55,416 nucleotides of DNA. It comes from CAG-177 sp964587915. Its GTDB lineage: Bacteria > Bacillota > Clostridia > Oscillospirales > Acutalibacteraceae. The translations under genes and the position numbers were made by a program. This document shows positions 1 to 9,156 of the stretch, one piece after another (the first letter of the stretch is position 1; every line of letters starts with the position of its first letter). The DNA lies in the NCBI GenBank assembly GCA_964587915.1, contig CAZPMK010000008.1, positions 1 through 55,416 of the forward strand. The letters run 5' to 3'. The notes beneath the pieces were generated by a model. The model was not told where the DNA came from. It saw only the letters and a program-made list of their open reading frames with translations, and ran no database searches.

Positions 1-1
1 G

Positions 2-127
2 TTTGATATAAAGTCACTCTCTGAAATCCTTGGTCACAAGAATGTGTCGTTTACGCTGAATGTCTACGGAAGTGCAAACCTCCAACAGAAAGTTAAGTGC
101 ATGAATCTCTTGAACGATTTATTATAG
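2..127 (+). CDS. Tyrosine recombinase (phage/ICE integrase), C-terminal fragment
   Basis: The window opens inside this gene; 41 codons remain before a TAG. The peptide has the C-terminal catalytic signature of tyrosine recombinases: an ILGHKNVSFT block (the LGH histidine of the R-H-R triad region) followed nine residues later by the VYG tyrosine, which would be the nucleophile that makes the 3'-phosphotyrosyl bond. The residues after it resemble Tn916/Tn1549-type integrases, where a short basic tail follows the tyrosine. Whether the upstream part is intact cannot be seen. It marks the edge of a mobile element or an integrase remnant next to the arginine operon, and the gene reads toward carB. 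Confidence 0.8.
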   Translation, partial: FDIKSLSEILGHKNVSFTLNVYGSANLQQKVKCMNLLNDLL

Positions 128-434
128 CCACATTATCGGAGAAACATATAGCTTGCTGCCTTCTTGCAATTTTACTATTACCGAAAAATCATGTAGGACG
201 AATGATGCGCCCGTCGCTACGGTTGATCAAAACGGTGCAGTAACTGCCGTTGTTGAGGCATGCGTATTGATTTAGTGGCGAAAACAGGCTCTATATCTAC
301 GTTTCGATTACAACGCGGGACGAAACTAAATCGTACTTTTTGCTGAAAAATCTTTAAAACCTCTCCGTCACGGATAAAGCAAACAGCCCTCAGAAATATA
401 GCACCGTCTTGGAGCGGCGGTATTCTATAAATAA
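128..434. other. Gene-poor stretch with decayed coding remnants
   Basis: No convincing intact gene lies between the integrase tail and the carB terminator. The only coding-like signal is the short Ig-like fragment annotated separately. The 74-codon minus-strand frame at 217-441 has no recognisable domain, no ribosome-binding site and runs into the terminator stem, so I do not call it. The stretch looks like eroded mobile-element flank. Confidence 0.5.
162..275 (+). pseudogene. Possible Big_2 (bacterial Ig-like) domain fragment
   Basis: The plus-strand frame ending at TAG 273-275 reads TNDAPVATVDQNGAVTAV over roughly 198-251. This closely resembles the core of bacterial Ig-like group 2 repeats (S-N/D-x-x-V-A-T-V-D-x-N-G-x-V-T-A-V), found in secreted and surface proteins of gut Clostridia. 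There is no start codon or ribosome-binding site, and the frame breaks where the rest of the domain (a GxATIT-like stretch) should follow. I read it as a relic of a larger surface-protein gene. The motif is seen directly; the relic interpretation is inference. Confidence 0.4.
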
Positions 435-473
435 AAGGCACAATCAGCGGATTTTGTCCGTCGGTTGTGCCTT
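435..473 (-). terminator. Rho-independent terminator of the arg-car operon
   Basis: Arms AAGGCACAA (435-443) and TTGTGCCTT (465-473) are perfect inverted repeats, with a further short CGGA/TCCG pairing inside. Read on the minus strand the stem is followed by TTTTATTTAT. It lies about 85 bases after the carB stop codon, where the operon should end. Confidence 0.75.
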
Positions 474-558
474 ATGTTTTATTTGAATGTGGGAGATAAT
501 CGACCTTAGGTTGATGACAAACAGTCGAAAATTGTTACCGTCAAGAGCGGCGGGGTCA

Positions 559-3500
559 TCAATCGTCGTCGATGGTGGAGACTTTATTGGTCAGCTCTTC
601 AAGAACATCGAGAACGATTCTCACCGTATCGAGCGAGGTGAAGGTAGTCACTCCGTTATCTACGGCACAGCGGCGCAGCTTTTCTCCGCTTTCGTAATGA
701 ACACCCGAGAGGATTGCTCTTGTATTGATTATATAGCTGACATGACCCGAACGTATGGAGTCGAGAGTTGCTTCACTGCCCTCATGAATATTGGCGAGTT
801 TTTTGCATTGTATGCCGTGCTCCGCAAGAAAATCCGCCGTACAGGTAGTCGCTTCAATATTAAAACCGATATCACGGAAGCGGCGAACGAGGGGCAGAGT
901 TTCCTCCTTGTCCTCATCGGCAACCGTAACAAGCACCGTGCCGTAATTCAGCATCGGAATGCCCGCTGCCTGAAGTGCTTTATATAAAGCTCTGCTGAGG
1001 CTTTTGTCGTAGCCTATTGCTTCACCGGTGGATTTCATTTCGGGAGAGAGGTAAACATCCATGCCCGTGAGCTTTGCGAACGAAAAAGCGGGAGCTTTGA
1101 CATACCAGCGATTTCTGTTATCGGGACGCATATTTTCAATGCCCTGTTCGGAAAGAGAAATTCCGAGCATTGCCTTTGTTGCGATTGAAACAAGGGGACA
1201 GCCCGTGGATTTTGAGAGGAACGGAACACTTCTTGATGCACGGGGATTGACCTCGATAACGTACACGTCATCATTTCCGTCAACGATAAATTGGATGTTG
1301 AACAGTCCGACAATTCCGATTCCGAGGCCGAGACGGGTGGTGTAATCAGCGATCGTATCGCAAACCTTTTTTGAAATTGAAAAAGGCGGATATACGCTTG
1401 TGCTGTCGCCCGAATGAACGCCGGTACGCTCCACAAGCTCCATGATTCCGGGAATGAATACCTGCTTGCCGTCGCACACGGCATCGACCTCAACCTCCTT
1501 GCCCATCAGATATTTATCAATGAGCACGGGCTTATCGACATCCACTTCAACGGCGGTTTTCAGATATTTTCTCAGCATTTTTTCATTTGCGACAATTTCC
1601 ATTGCTCTGCCTCCGAGAACAAAGCTCGGGCGGACGAGCACGGGATAACCAATGCGTTCTGCGGCGGCAACACCGCTTTCGATATCCGTAACGGCTTCAC
1701 CCTTGGGATTCGGAATGCCGAGTGAAAGTATGACTTCGTTAAATGCATCGCGGTTTTCGGCTTTTTCTATGGCATCGCAGTTTGTGCCGATGATGTGAAC
1801 GCCCTTGTCGGCAAGCGGCTGAGCGAGATTTACCGCGGTCTGACCGCCGAGAGTGGCGATAACTCCGACGGGCTTTTCAAGATGAACGATATTCAGCACG
1901 TCCTCGGGAGTAAGCGGCTCAAAATACAGCTTGTCGGCGGCGGTATAATCGGTGGAAACCGTTTCGGGATTGTTGTTGATAACGATTGCCTCATAGCCGC
2001 AGCTTTTAATAGTGCGAACGGCGTGGACGGTGGAATAGTCAAACTCAACGCCTTGACCTATACGAATCGGACCCGAGCCGAGAACAATGATTTTTTTCTT
2101 GTCGGAAACAACGGATTCGTTTTCCTCGGCATAGGTTGAATAGAAATACGGAACATAGCTGTCAAATTCGCTTGCACAGGTGTCTATCATTTTGTATACG
2201 GGGAAGATATTTTCCCTGCATCTCAGCTCGTATATGCTGTCCGCAGAGACGTTCCAAAGCTCCGCGACATAGGAATCCGAAAAGCCGTAACGCTTCGCCT
2301 CACGCAAAAGAGGAATCGAGGCAGGGGAGGCTTCAAGCTCCTTTTCAAGGTCAACGATTTTCTTGATTTTGTCGATAAAGAACATATCTATCTGCGTAAT
2401 GTCACAGATAAGAGAGGCATCAACGCCCATCCACATGAGCTGAGAAATGGCATAAAGTCTGTCATCGGTGCCGTTTTTGATGTATTCCAAAAGCTGTTCA
2501 ACGCTCATGTGAGCGGAATCGAATTTTTCAAGATGAATGTGATTTCTGCCGTCCTCCAAGGAGCGTATCGCTTTAAGGAAGCTCTCTTCAAAGCTCCTGC
2601 CGACACTCATGACCTCGCCCGTTGCTTTCATCTGAGTTGAAAGAGTGTTGAGAGCGGTCGGAAATTTGTCGAACGGAAAACGGGGCATTTTTGTAACAAC
2701 ATAATCGAGAGCAGGCTCAAAGCAGGCGGGGGTGTTGGCAAGCATTATTTCTTGGAGCTGCATACCGACGGCTATTTTTGCCGAAACACGGGCAATGGGA
2801 TAGCCGCTTGCTTTGGATGCAAGAGCCGATGAACGGGAAACACGGGGGTTTACCTCGATTACATAGTAGTTGAACGAATACGGATCGAGAGCAAATTGCA
2901 CGTTACAGCCGCCCTCAACCTTTAACGCTCTGATTATCCGCAACGCACTGTCACGCAGCATATGATATTCTTTGTTCGTGAGCGTTTGACTCGGAGCAAC
3001 CACCACGGAATCGCCCGTGTGAATGCCTACGGGGTCGAGATTTTCCATGTTACAGACCGTTATCGCCGTGTCGTTTGCATCACGCATGACCTCGTATTCT
3101 ATTTCTTTATAGCCCTTAATGCTCTTTTCAATCAAAACTTGATGAACAGGGGAGAGTGTAAGGGCATTTTTCATTTTTTCGCAAAGCTCCTCGGGGTTAT
3201 CCGCAAAGCCGCCGCCTGTTCCGCCGAGAGTAAAAGCGGGACGCAGAATAACGGGATAGCCTATTTTTTCAGCGGCATCAAGAGCTTCTTCGGTGCTGTA
3301 AGTTATTTGAGAGGGGACAACGGGTTCGCCGATTTGTTCGCACAGCTCCTTAAAAAGCTCTCTGTCCTCGGCTCTTTCAATGCTCTCGGCACTTGTGCCG
3401 AGCATTTCTATGCCGCATTCCTTGAGCACACCTTTTTTTGCAAGCTGCATTGCAAGGTTCAGACCCGTCTGACCGCCTATGCCGGGGATTATCGCGTCGG

Positions 3501-3747
3501 GGCGTTCACAGCGGCATATACGGGCAAGGTATTCGAGCGTGAGCGGCTCCATGTATACCTTGTCGGCAACGGAGGTATCCGTCATTATCGTTGCGGGATT
3601 TGAATTTGCAAGGATGACCTCATAGCCCTCCTCTTTAAGAGCAAGGCAAGCCTGAGTGCCTGCATAATCAAATTCGGCGGCTTGACCTATTACTATCGGA
3701 CCCGAACCGATAACGAGCACCTTTTTGATGTCATTTCTTTTCGGCAC
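559..3747 (-). CDS. carB: Carbamoyl-phosphate synthase large subunit
   Basis: The 1062-residue protein is close to the usual length (about 1070). It makes carbamoyl phosphate from bicarbonate, ammonia and two ATP for the arginine and pyrimidine pathways. It has the typical two-fold repeat: an N-terminal carboxyphosphate half (VIGSGPIVIGQAAEFDYAG near residue 12) and a second ATP-grasp half (VLGSGPIRIGQGVEFDYS near residue 555), each with an EVNPR metal-binding motif, then a C-terminal MGS-like allosteric domain. The start is GTG at 3747 with AAGGAGG ten bases upstream. It overlaps the end of carA by 17 bases, suggesting translational coupling. It is the last gene of the operon. Confidence 0.97.
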   Translation of the reverse strand: MPKRNDIKKVLVIGSGPIVIGQAAEFDYAGTQACLALKEEGYEVILANSNPATIMTDTSVADKVYMEPLTLEYLARICRCERPDAIIPGIGGQTGLNLAMQLAKKGVLKECGIEMLGTSAESIERAEDRELFKELCEQIGEPVVPSQITYSTEEALDAAEKIGYPVILRPAFTLGGTGGGFADNPEELCEKMKNALTLSPVHQVLIEKSIKGYKEIEYEVMRDANDTAITVCNMENLDPVGIHTGDSVVVAPSQTLTNKEYHMLRDSALRIIRALKVEGGCNVQFALDPYSFNYYVIEVNPRVSRSSALASKASGYPIARVSAKIAVGMQLQEIMLANTPACFEPALDYVVTKMPRFPFDKFPTALNTLSTQMKATGEVMSVGRSFEESFLKAIRSLEDGRNHIHLEKFDSAHMSVEQLLEYIKNGTDDRLYAISQLMWMGVDASLICDITQIDMFFIDKIKKIVDLEKELEASPASIPLLREAKRYGFSDSYVAELWNVSADSIYELRCRENIFPVYKMIDTCASEFDSYVPYFYSTYAEENESVVSDKKKIIVLGSGPIRIGQGVEFDYSTVHAVRTIKSCGYEAIVINNNPETVSTDYTAADKLYFEPLTPEDVLNIVHLEKPVGVIATLGGQTAVNLAQPLADKGVHIIGTNCDAIEKAENRDAFNEVILSLGIPNPKGEAVTDIESGVAAAERIGYPVLVRPSFVLGGRAMEIVANEKMLRKYLKTAVEVDVDKPVLIDKYLMGKEVEVDAVCDGKQVFIPGIMELVERTGVHSGDSTSVYPPFSISKKVCDTIADYTTRLGLGIGIVGLFNIQFIVDGNDDVYVIEVNPRASRSVPFLSKSTGCPLVSIATKAMLGISLSEQGIENMRPDNRNRWYVKAPAFSFAKLTGMDVYLSPEMKSTGEAIGYDKSLSRALYKALQAAGIPMLNYGTVLVTVADEDKEETLPLVRRFRDIGFNIEATTCTADFLAEHGIQCKKLANIHEGSEATLDSIRSGHVSYIINTRAILSGVHYESGEKLRRCAVDNGVTTFTSLDTVRIVLDVLEELTNKVSTIDDD

Positions 3748-4834
3748 AAGTCCTCGCCTCCTTCATGCTTTGTGCGAATATGTCGAATAAATATCCGCTG
3801 TCCTGCGGACCCGGTGAGCTTTCGGGGTGATACTGAACGCTGAATATTCTGTCTTTTTCACAGCGTATTCCCTCCACCGTGCCGTCAAGCAGATTCGTAT
3901 GAGTAACGGATAAGCCCGTTCCCTCAAGGCTTTCACGGTTAACGGCATAGCTGTGATTTTGAGAGGTTATCTCTATTTTGTTCGTAAGTGTGTTCAAGAC
4001 GGGATGATTTCCGCCGCGATGACCGAACTTCAGCTTGTAGGTTTCAGCACCGTAGGCAAGGGAAATTATTTGATGACCGAGGCAAATTCCGAATATGGGA
4101 TATTTTCCGCGGAGCTTTTTAACCGTTTCGATAACGGGAGTTACGTCCTGCGGGTCGCCGGGGCCGTTCGAAAGGAATATGCCGTCGGGCTTCATAAATT
4201 CGATTTCTTCGGCGGTGGTGTCAAACGGTACAACGGTGACGTTACAGCCGAGACGGTTAAGACTGCGTACAATGCCGAGCTTTATGCCGCAATCTATCGC
4301 AACAACGTTGAACTGCGGATTTGCCGTGCGGGAATACCAACGCTTTTTACAGCTTACTCGGGCAACGGCATCATGCGGTACGGGTGTATCCTTGATTATT
4401 TCGATCGCCTTTTCGGTGGGAGTGGAGATATCCGTGATTATGCCTCTGCGTGAGCCGAAATCTCTTATGCTGCGTGTCAAACGCCTTGTGTCAATGCCGG
4501 ATATGGCGGGAATGCCGTTTTCCTCCAGAAGCTCCGAGAGAGTTTTAGTGTATCTGAAATTGGAGGGTCTGTCGTTATAATCGTAGACGATAAAAGCTCC
4601 GATACTCGGATTCTTGCATTCAAAATCGTCATCGGTAATGCCGTAATTTCCTATCAGAGGATATGTCATTACAACCGCTTGATCCGTATACGACGGGTCG
4701 GAGGCTATTTCCTGATAGCCCACCATTGAGGTGTTGAAAACAAGCTCGCAGACCCGCTGAGCATCACTGCCAAAGCCGTAGCCGCAGTATTCGCTTCCGT
4801 CCTCAAGAACGAGCTTTCTGTTGACAGTTTTCAT
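3731..4834 (-). CDS. carA: Carbamoyl-phosphate synthase small (glutaminase) subunit
   Basis: The protein has 367 residues from the ATG at 4834, which overlaps the argF stop in a TAATG arrangement; an in-frame GTG/ATG further upstream lies inside argF and is less likely. The subunit hydrolyses glutamine and channels ammonia to CarB. The C-terminal class I amidotransferase domain shows the nucleophile elbow GICLGHQ with Cys251 and the HPE motif with His336 and Glu338. The N-terminal half is the CPSase_sm_chain domain. The tight argF-carA-carB order suggests this copy mainly serves arginine synthesis. Confidence 0.97.
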   Translation of the reverse strand: MKTVNRKLVLEDGSEYCGYGFGSDAQRVCELVFNTSMVGYQEIASDPSYTDQAVVMTYPLIGNYGITDDDFECKNPSIGAFIVYDYNDRPSNFRYTKTLSELLEENGIPAISGIDTRRLTRSIRDFGSRRGIITDISTPTEKAIEIIKDTPVPHDAVARVSCKKRWYSRTANPQFNVVAIDCGIKLGIVRSLNRLGCNVTVVPFDTTAEEIEFMKPDGIFLSNGPGDPQDVTPVIETVKKLRGKYPIFGICLGHQIISLAYGAETYKLKFGHRGGNHPVLNTLTNKIEITSQNHSYAVNRESLEGTGLSVTHTNLLDGTVEGIRCEKDRIFSVQYHPESSPGPQDSGYLFDIFAQSMKEARTCAEKK

Positions 4835-5853
4835 TATTTTTCGCTCCCGAGCTTTTGGTCTATATCGGGGCACAGCGTTGCCGCCATGACCGCCTTTATT
4901 GTGTGCATACGGTTTTCCGCTTCCTTGAATACAACGGATTGCGGTCCCTCAAATACTTCATCGGTAACTTCCATTTCCGTTCTGCCGAATTTTTCGCCCA
5001 TTTCCTTGCCGATTGTTGTTTTGAGGTCGTGGTATGCGGGCAGGCAATGCATGAATATCGCTTCCGGAGATGCCTTTGACATGAGTGCGGAGTTTACCTG
5101 ATAGGGCGAAAGAGCGTTGATTCTTTCCTCCCATACCTCAGCAGGCTCGCCCATGGAAACCCAGATATCCGTGTAAATGACGTCGGCGTTTTTGACCGCT
5201 TCATCGGGAGAGGTGCAAAGGTTGATTTTTGCACCGGTTTTTTCTGCAATTTCTTTGCACTTTTCAACAAGTGCCTTGTCGGGGAAATATTCCTCGGGAG
5301 CACAGGCGGTGAAATCCATACCCATTTGAGCACAGCCTACCATGAGAGAATTGCCCATGTTAAAGCGGGAATCGCCCATGTATACGAATTTGATGCCCTT
5401 GAGATATCCGAAATGCTCCTTGATTGTGAGAAAGTCGGCAAGTATCTGTGTGGGATGAAATTCATCCGTAAGACCGTTCCATACGGGAACGCTTGCATAT
5501 TCCGCAAGCTCCTCAACTATTACCTGACCGAAGCCTCTGTATTCGATGCCGTCAAACATACCCGAAAGAACACGGGCAGTGTCGGCGATGCTTTCTTTTT
5601 TGCCGATTTGTGAGCCTGAGGGGTCAAGATATGTACAGCCCATGCCGAGATCTCTTGCTGCAACTTCAAAGCTGCAACGGGTGCGTGTGCTCGTTTTTTC
5701 AAAAATCAAGGCAACATTTTTGCCCTCGCAATATCTGTGTGCCTCTCCCGCTTTCTTTTTCGCTTTAAGAGCGGCGGCAAGGTTTATGAGATATTCAATG
5801 TCGCTCCCGCTGAAATCAAGGAGCTTCAAATAGTCTTTTCCGTAAAGGTTCAT
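4834..5853 (-). CDS. argF: Ornithine carbamoyltransferase
   Basis: The protein has 339 residues and condenses carbamoyl phosphate with ornithine to give citrulline. The carbamoyl-phosphate loop STRTR is at residues 55-59 and the HCLPAYH ornithine-site motif is in the C-terminal half. The frame opens ten codons earlier, but the ATG at 5853 has AAGGAGG at the right distance and begins at the conserved MNLYGKDYLKL, so I place the start there. It lies 13 bases after argD, and its last base is shared with the carA start. Placing it next to carAB couples production and use of unstable carbamoyl phosphate. Confidence 0.96.
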   Translation of the reverse strand: MNLYGKDYLKLLDFSGSDIEYLINLAAALKAKKKAGEAHRYCEGKNVALIFEKTSTRTRCSFEVAARDLGMGCTYLDPSGSQIGKKESIADTARVLSGMFDGIEYRGFGQVIVEELAEYASVPVWNGLTDEFHPTQILADFLTIKEHFGYLKGIKFVYMGDSRFNMGNSLMVGCAQMGMDFTACAPEEYFPDKALVEKCKEIAEKTGAKINLCTSPDEAVKNADVIYTDIWVSMGEPAEVWEERINALSPYQVNSALMSKASPEAIFMHCLPAYHDLKTTIGKEMGEKFGRTEMEVTDEVFEGPQSVVFKEAENRMHTIKAVMAATLCPDIDQKLGSEK

Positions 5854-5866
5854 TGCGTTTTCCTCC

Positions 5867-7030
5867 TTATTCCTTGCAAGCATCTTTGATGACGCTTACG
5901 GCTTGCTTCAATTGCTCAAAGGGTATGTTGAGTGCAGGTAACAGGCGAACCTTATCCTTTGCCTTGATAACGAGAACGCCGTTTTCCATGCAGTAATTTA
6001 TGACTTCAGCGGCGGGCTTCACCGTTTTCACGCCGAGCATAAGTCCGAGACCGCTTACGCCGACAATGCCGGAAGCACCGCAAAGCTCGCTTTTGATATA
6101 TTCCGAGCGTTCGCAAACGCCGTCAAGAACCTCCTGAGTAAGTCTGCCGAGAATGCTTACGGCACCTGCACAGCAAACGGGATTTCCTCCGAAGGTTGAG
6201 CCGTGATCGCCGCAGGTAAAGGTGTTTTCAACCTTTTCTCCGAGAAGTGTTGCACCCAAGGGAAGACCGCCCGCAAGACCCTTTGCCGTTGAAACGATAT
6301 CGGGTGTTATGCCGTAGTTCATGTACGCATACAGCTTGCCGCTTCTGCCGTTGCCCGTTTGAACCTCGTCGCATATGAGCAGGGTATCCGTTTCGGCACA
6401 AAGAGCGGCAAGAGCCGTGACATATTCACCGTTAAGAGGATTGACACCGCCCTCTCCCTGTACGATTTCAATCATGACGGCGGCACATTTATTTTCGGAA
6501 AGCAGATGCTTCACATCATCAATATTGTTGGCCTCGGCATGGAGAAAGCCCTCGGTGAGCGGAGTGAAATCCTTGTGGAAAACCTCCTGACCCGTTGCTG
6601 CAAGGGTAGTCAGAGTTCTGCCGTGAAAGCTGTTTTTGAGGGTGATTATGTTGTAATATTCTTTTCCGTGCTTTTCTGCGGCGTATTTTCTTGCCGCTTT
6701 AATGGCACATTCGTTTGCCTCCGCACCCGAATTTGAGAAGAAAACCTTTTTCATTCCCGTTCTTTCACAAAGCATCTGTGCAAGCTGAGCACACGGAGAG
6801 GTGTAGTAGAGATTTGACATATGCTGAAGAGTATTTAACTGCTCCGTTACCGCACCTATCCATTCTTCATCGGCAATGCCGAATGTATCAACGGCAATTC
6901 CGGTTGAAAGGTCGATGTATTCCTTGCCGTTTTCGTCCCAAACAAGAGAGCCCTTGCCTTTAACTATTGTGAGCGGAAATCTTGCATAAGTTCCCGCAAC
7001 GAATTGTTTGTCTTTTTCCTGTACAGTCAT
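5867..7030 (-). CDS. argD: Acetylornithine aminotransferase
   Basis: This is a 387-residue class III PLP-dependent aminotransferase. It moves the amino group from glutamate to N-acetylglutamate semialdehyde, giving N-acetylornithine. Visible motifs are SNSGAEANE (about residues 99-107), the ICDEVQTGNGRSG block and the PLP lysine in STAKGLAGG (Lys250). Length is normal. The start is ATG 7030, five bases after the argB stop, consistent with one polycistronic message. Position in argCJBDF makes ArgD rather than another class III transaminase the clear call. Confidence 0.95.
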   Translation of the reverse strand: MTVQEKDKQFVAGTYARFPLTIVKGKGSLVWDENGKEYIDLSTGIAVDTFGIADEEWIGAVTEQLNTLQHMSNLYYTSPCAQLAQMLCERTGMKKVFFSNSGAEANECAIKAARKYAAEKHGKEYYNIITLKNSFHGRTLTTLAATGQEVFHKDFTPLTEGFLHAEANNIDDVKHLLSENKCAAVMIEIVQGEGGVNPLNGEYVTALAALCAETDTLLICDEVQTGNGRSGKLYAYMNYGITPDIVSTAKGLAGGLPLGATLLGEKVENTFTCGDHGSTFGGNPVCCAGAVSILGRLTQEVLDGVCERSEYIKSELCGASGIVGVSGLGLMLGVKTVKPAAEVINYCMENGVLVIKAKDKVRLLPALNIPFEQLKQAVSVIKDACKE

Positions 7031-7035
7031 AATAA

Positions 7036-7890
7036 TTACTCCGTAAACATTGTTCCGATACCTTCATCGGTAAGCATTTCTATGAGAATTGCGTGGGGGA
7101 TTCTGCCGTCGATGATGAAAACACGCTCAACGCCCCATTTTACGGCATTGATGCAGCATTCAACCTTGGGAATCATTCCGCCGCTGATTATGCCCTTTTC
7201 CATAAGCTCGGGAGCTTTGCTGATTTCTATTTTCGGGATGAGCGTGTCGGGATTGTCCTTATCCTCGAGAATACCGCTTATATCCGTCATGGAAATAAGG
7301 CTCGTTGCACCGAGCTCGCCGGCTATTTTTGCGGCGGCGGTGTCGGCATTTATGTTGTATACATTGCCGTCGGAATCACAGGCAATGGTTGAAATTACGG
7401 GGATATAGCCTTTTTCGATAACATCAAGCACGGGCTTTACGTTGATGCCGGTTATTTCTCCGACAAAGCCGAGAGCTTCGTTTTTGACCTTGGCGGTTAT
7501 CATGTGACCGTCAATGCCCGAAAGACCTATGGCACTGCCGCCCTTGCTTTCTATAATGTTTACAAGACCCTTATTGACCTTGCCCGCAAGCACCATTTGA
7601 ACGATATCGACCGTTTCCTCATCCGTAACACGCAAGCCGTTTACAAACTCGCTTTTTTTGCCGACCTTTTGGAGCATTTCGTTGATTTCGGGTCCGCCGC
7701 CGTGGACAAGCACGGGCTTTACTCCGATGAGTGAAAGCAGAACGATATCACGCATAACCTTGTCTTTCAGCTCATCATTTATCATTGCGTTTCCGCCGTA
7801 TTTGATAACGACGATTTTTCCGAAGTATTCCTGTATGTACGGCAGAGCGTGAACAAGCACCTTCGCACGCTGAGCATTTGAAATATTCAT
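7036..7890 (-). CDS. argB: Acetylglutamate kinase
   Basis: The 284-residue amino-acid-kinase fold protein phosphorylates N-acetylglutamate. The nucleotide loop KYGGNAM follows an N-terminal segment of about 27 residues (MNISNAQRAKVLVHALPYI and following) that matches the extra N-terminal helix of arginine-inhibited hexameric enzymes. The arginine-insensitive E. coli type lacks that helix. I therefore infer that this step is feedback-inhibited by arginine, as expected in an ArgJ acetyl-recycling pathway. The start ATG has GGAGGAAT upstream. It lies 15 bases after argJ. Confidence 0.95.
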   Translation of the reverse strand: MNISNAQRAKVLVHALPYIQEYFGKIVVIKYGGNAMINDELKDKVMRDIVLLSLIGVKPVLVHGGGPEINEMLQKVGKKSEFVNGLRVTDEETVDIVQMVLAGKVNKGLVNIIESKGGSAIGLSGIDGHMITAKVKNEALGFVGEITGINVKPVLDVIEKGYIPVISTIACDSDGNVYNINADTAAAKIAGELGATSLISMTDISGILEDKDNPDTLIPKIEISKAPELMEKGIISGGMIPKVECCINAVKWGVERVFIIDGRIPHAILIEMLTDEGIGTMFTE

Positions 7891-7905
7891 GCTTTTATTC
7901 CTCCG

Positions 7906-9117
7906 TTAAGTACGGTAATCACCGTTGATTTTTACATAATCGTATGTAAGGTCACAGCCCCATGCCGTTGAGCTTTCCGAGCCGTAATTCAGCTCAACGA
8001 GAATGTTTATTTCATCCTTCAAAAGGATTTCTTTGGCTTTTTCCTCGGAGAAATCAACGCCGCAGCCGTTTTTGCAAACCTCGATTTTTCCTGCCTCGGA
8101 GCTGAAAGCAACATCCACTTTGCTGATGTCAACGTCCGCACCGCTGTAGCCTATTGCACACAGCACTCTGCCCCAATTGGCATCCGCACCGAACATAGCC
8201 GCCTTTGTGAGGGAGGAGCAAATTATGCTCTTTGCAACCGTTTTGGCGGTTTTTTTATCCGCTGCACCGCTGACGACGCATTCAAGCAACTTCGTTGCAC
8301 CCTCTCCGTCTGCGGCAATACGGCGGCAAAGCCAAACCGTAACCGTGTTGAGAGCCTTCATAAATGTGTTGAAATCTTCACCCTGTGCGGTTATTTCACA
8401 GTTACCTGCCATTCCGTTTGCAAGCACCGTTACCATGTCGTTTGTTGAGGTATCGCCGTCAACGCTTATCATGTTAAAGGTTTCCGCAACGTCTCCCGAA
8501 AGAGCCTTTTGAAGCATTTCACTGCTTATTGCACAGTCGGTGGTGATGAAAACAAGCATGGTTGCCATGTTCGGGTGAATCATGCCCGAGCCCTTTGCGA
8601 TACCGCCTATTCTGCATTCCTTGCCGTCTATTTCAAAGCTGACGGCAATTTCCTTTAATTTGGTGTCCGTCGTCATGATACCCTCTGCGGCATCGGCTGA
8701 AGAATTGCCGAGAGAAGCACAAAGAGAGGGGATACCCTGTGCTATCGGGGTGATGTCAAGAGGCTGTCCGATAACGCCGGTGGAAGCGACTACAACATCG
8801 TTTTCGTTTATCCCGAGCTCGTCGGCAAGCAGCTTACAGGTCTGCTGTGCGATTTCAACACCGTTTGCGTTGCAGGTGTTGGCATTTCCGCTGTTGCAGA
8901 TGACCGCTTGAGCCTTGCCGTCTGCAATGTGATTTTTTGTTACGGCAATGGTAGCACCTTTTACAAGATTTGTTGTATAGACCGCCGCCGCACTGGCAGG
9001 AGCTTCACTGTATATCAAAGCGAGATCCTTTTTGCTTTTGTTTTTACGTATTCCGCAGTGTACGCCCGATGCCGAAAAGCCCTTTGCGGCGCATACACCG
9101 CCCGAAATCATTTCCAT
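7906..9117 (-). CDS. argJ: Bifunctional ornithine acetyltransferase / N-acetylglutamate synthase
   Basis: The 403-residue protein moves the acetyl group from N-acetylornithine back to glutamate, so the acetyl group is recycled. The self-cleavage site is visible in HPNMATML: cleavage between Ala185 and Thr186 would free Thr186 as the catalytic nucleophile of the beta chain. The upstream KGSGMI segment is also conserved. Whether it can also use acetyl-CoA (the bifunctional form) cannot be decided from the sequence. No argA or argE is seen in the window, consistent with the cyclic pathway. Confidence 0.95.
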   Translation of the reverse strand: MEMISGGVCAAKGFSASGVHCGIRKNKSKKDLALIYSEAPASAAAVYTTNLVKGATIAVTKNHIADGKAQAVICNSGNANTCNANGVEIAQQTCKLLADELGINENDVVVASTGVIGQPLDITPIAQGIPSLCASLGNSSADAAEGIMTTDTKLKEIAVSFEIDGKECRIGGIAKGSGMIHPNMATMLVFITTDCAISSEMLQKALSGDVAETFNMISVDGDTSTNDMVTVLANGMAGNCEITAQGEDFNTFMKALNTVTVWLCRRIAADGEGATKLLECVVSGAADKKTAKTVAKSIICSSLTKAAMFGADANWGRVLCAIGYSGADVDISKVDVAFSSEAGKIEVCKNGCGVDFSEEKAKEILLKDEINILVELNYGSESSTAWGCDLTYDYVKINGDYRT

Positions 9118-9156
9118 TTTGTTTACCTCCGTTGGTAACCGCTGTTCAATCGGCGG

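Noticed and set aside
217..441. 74-codon minus-strand frame near the left edge
   Set aside because: No domain, no ribosome-binding site, and it overlaps the terminator stem.
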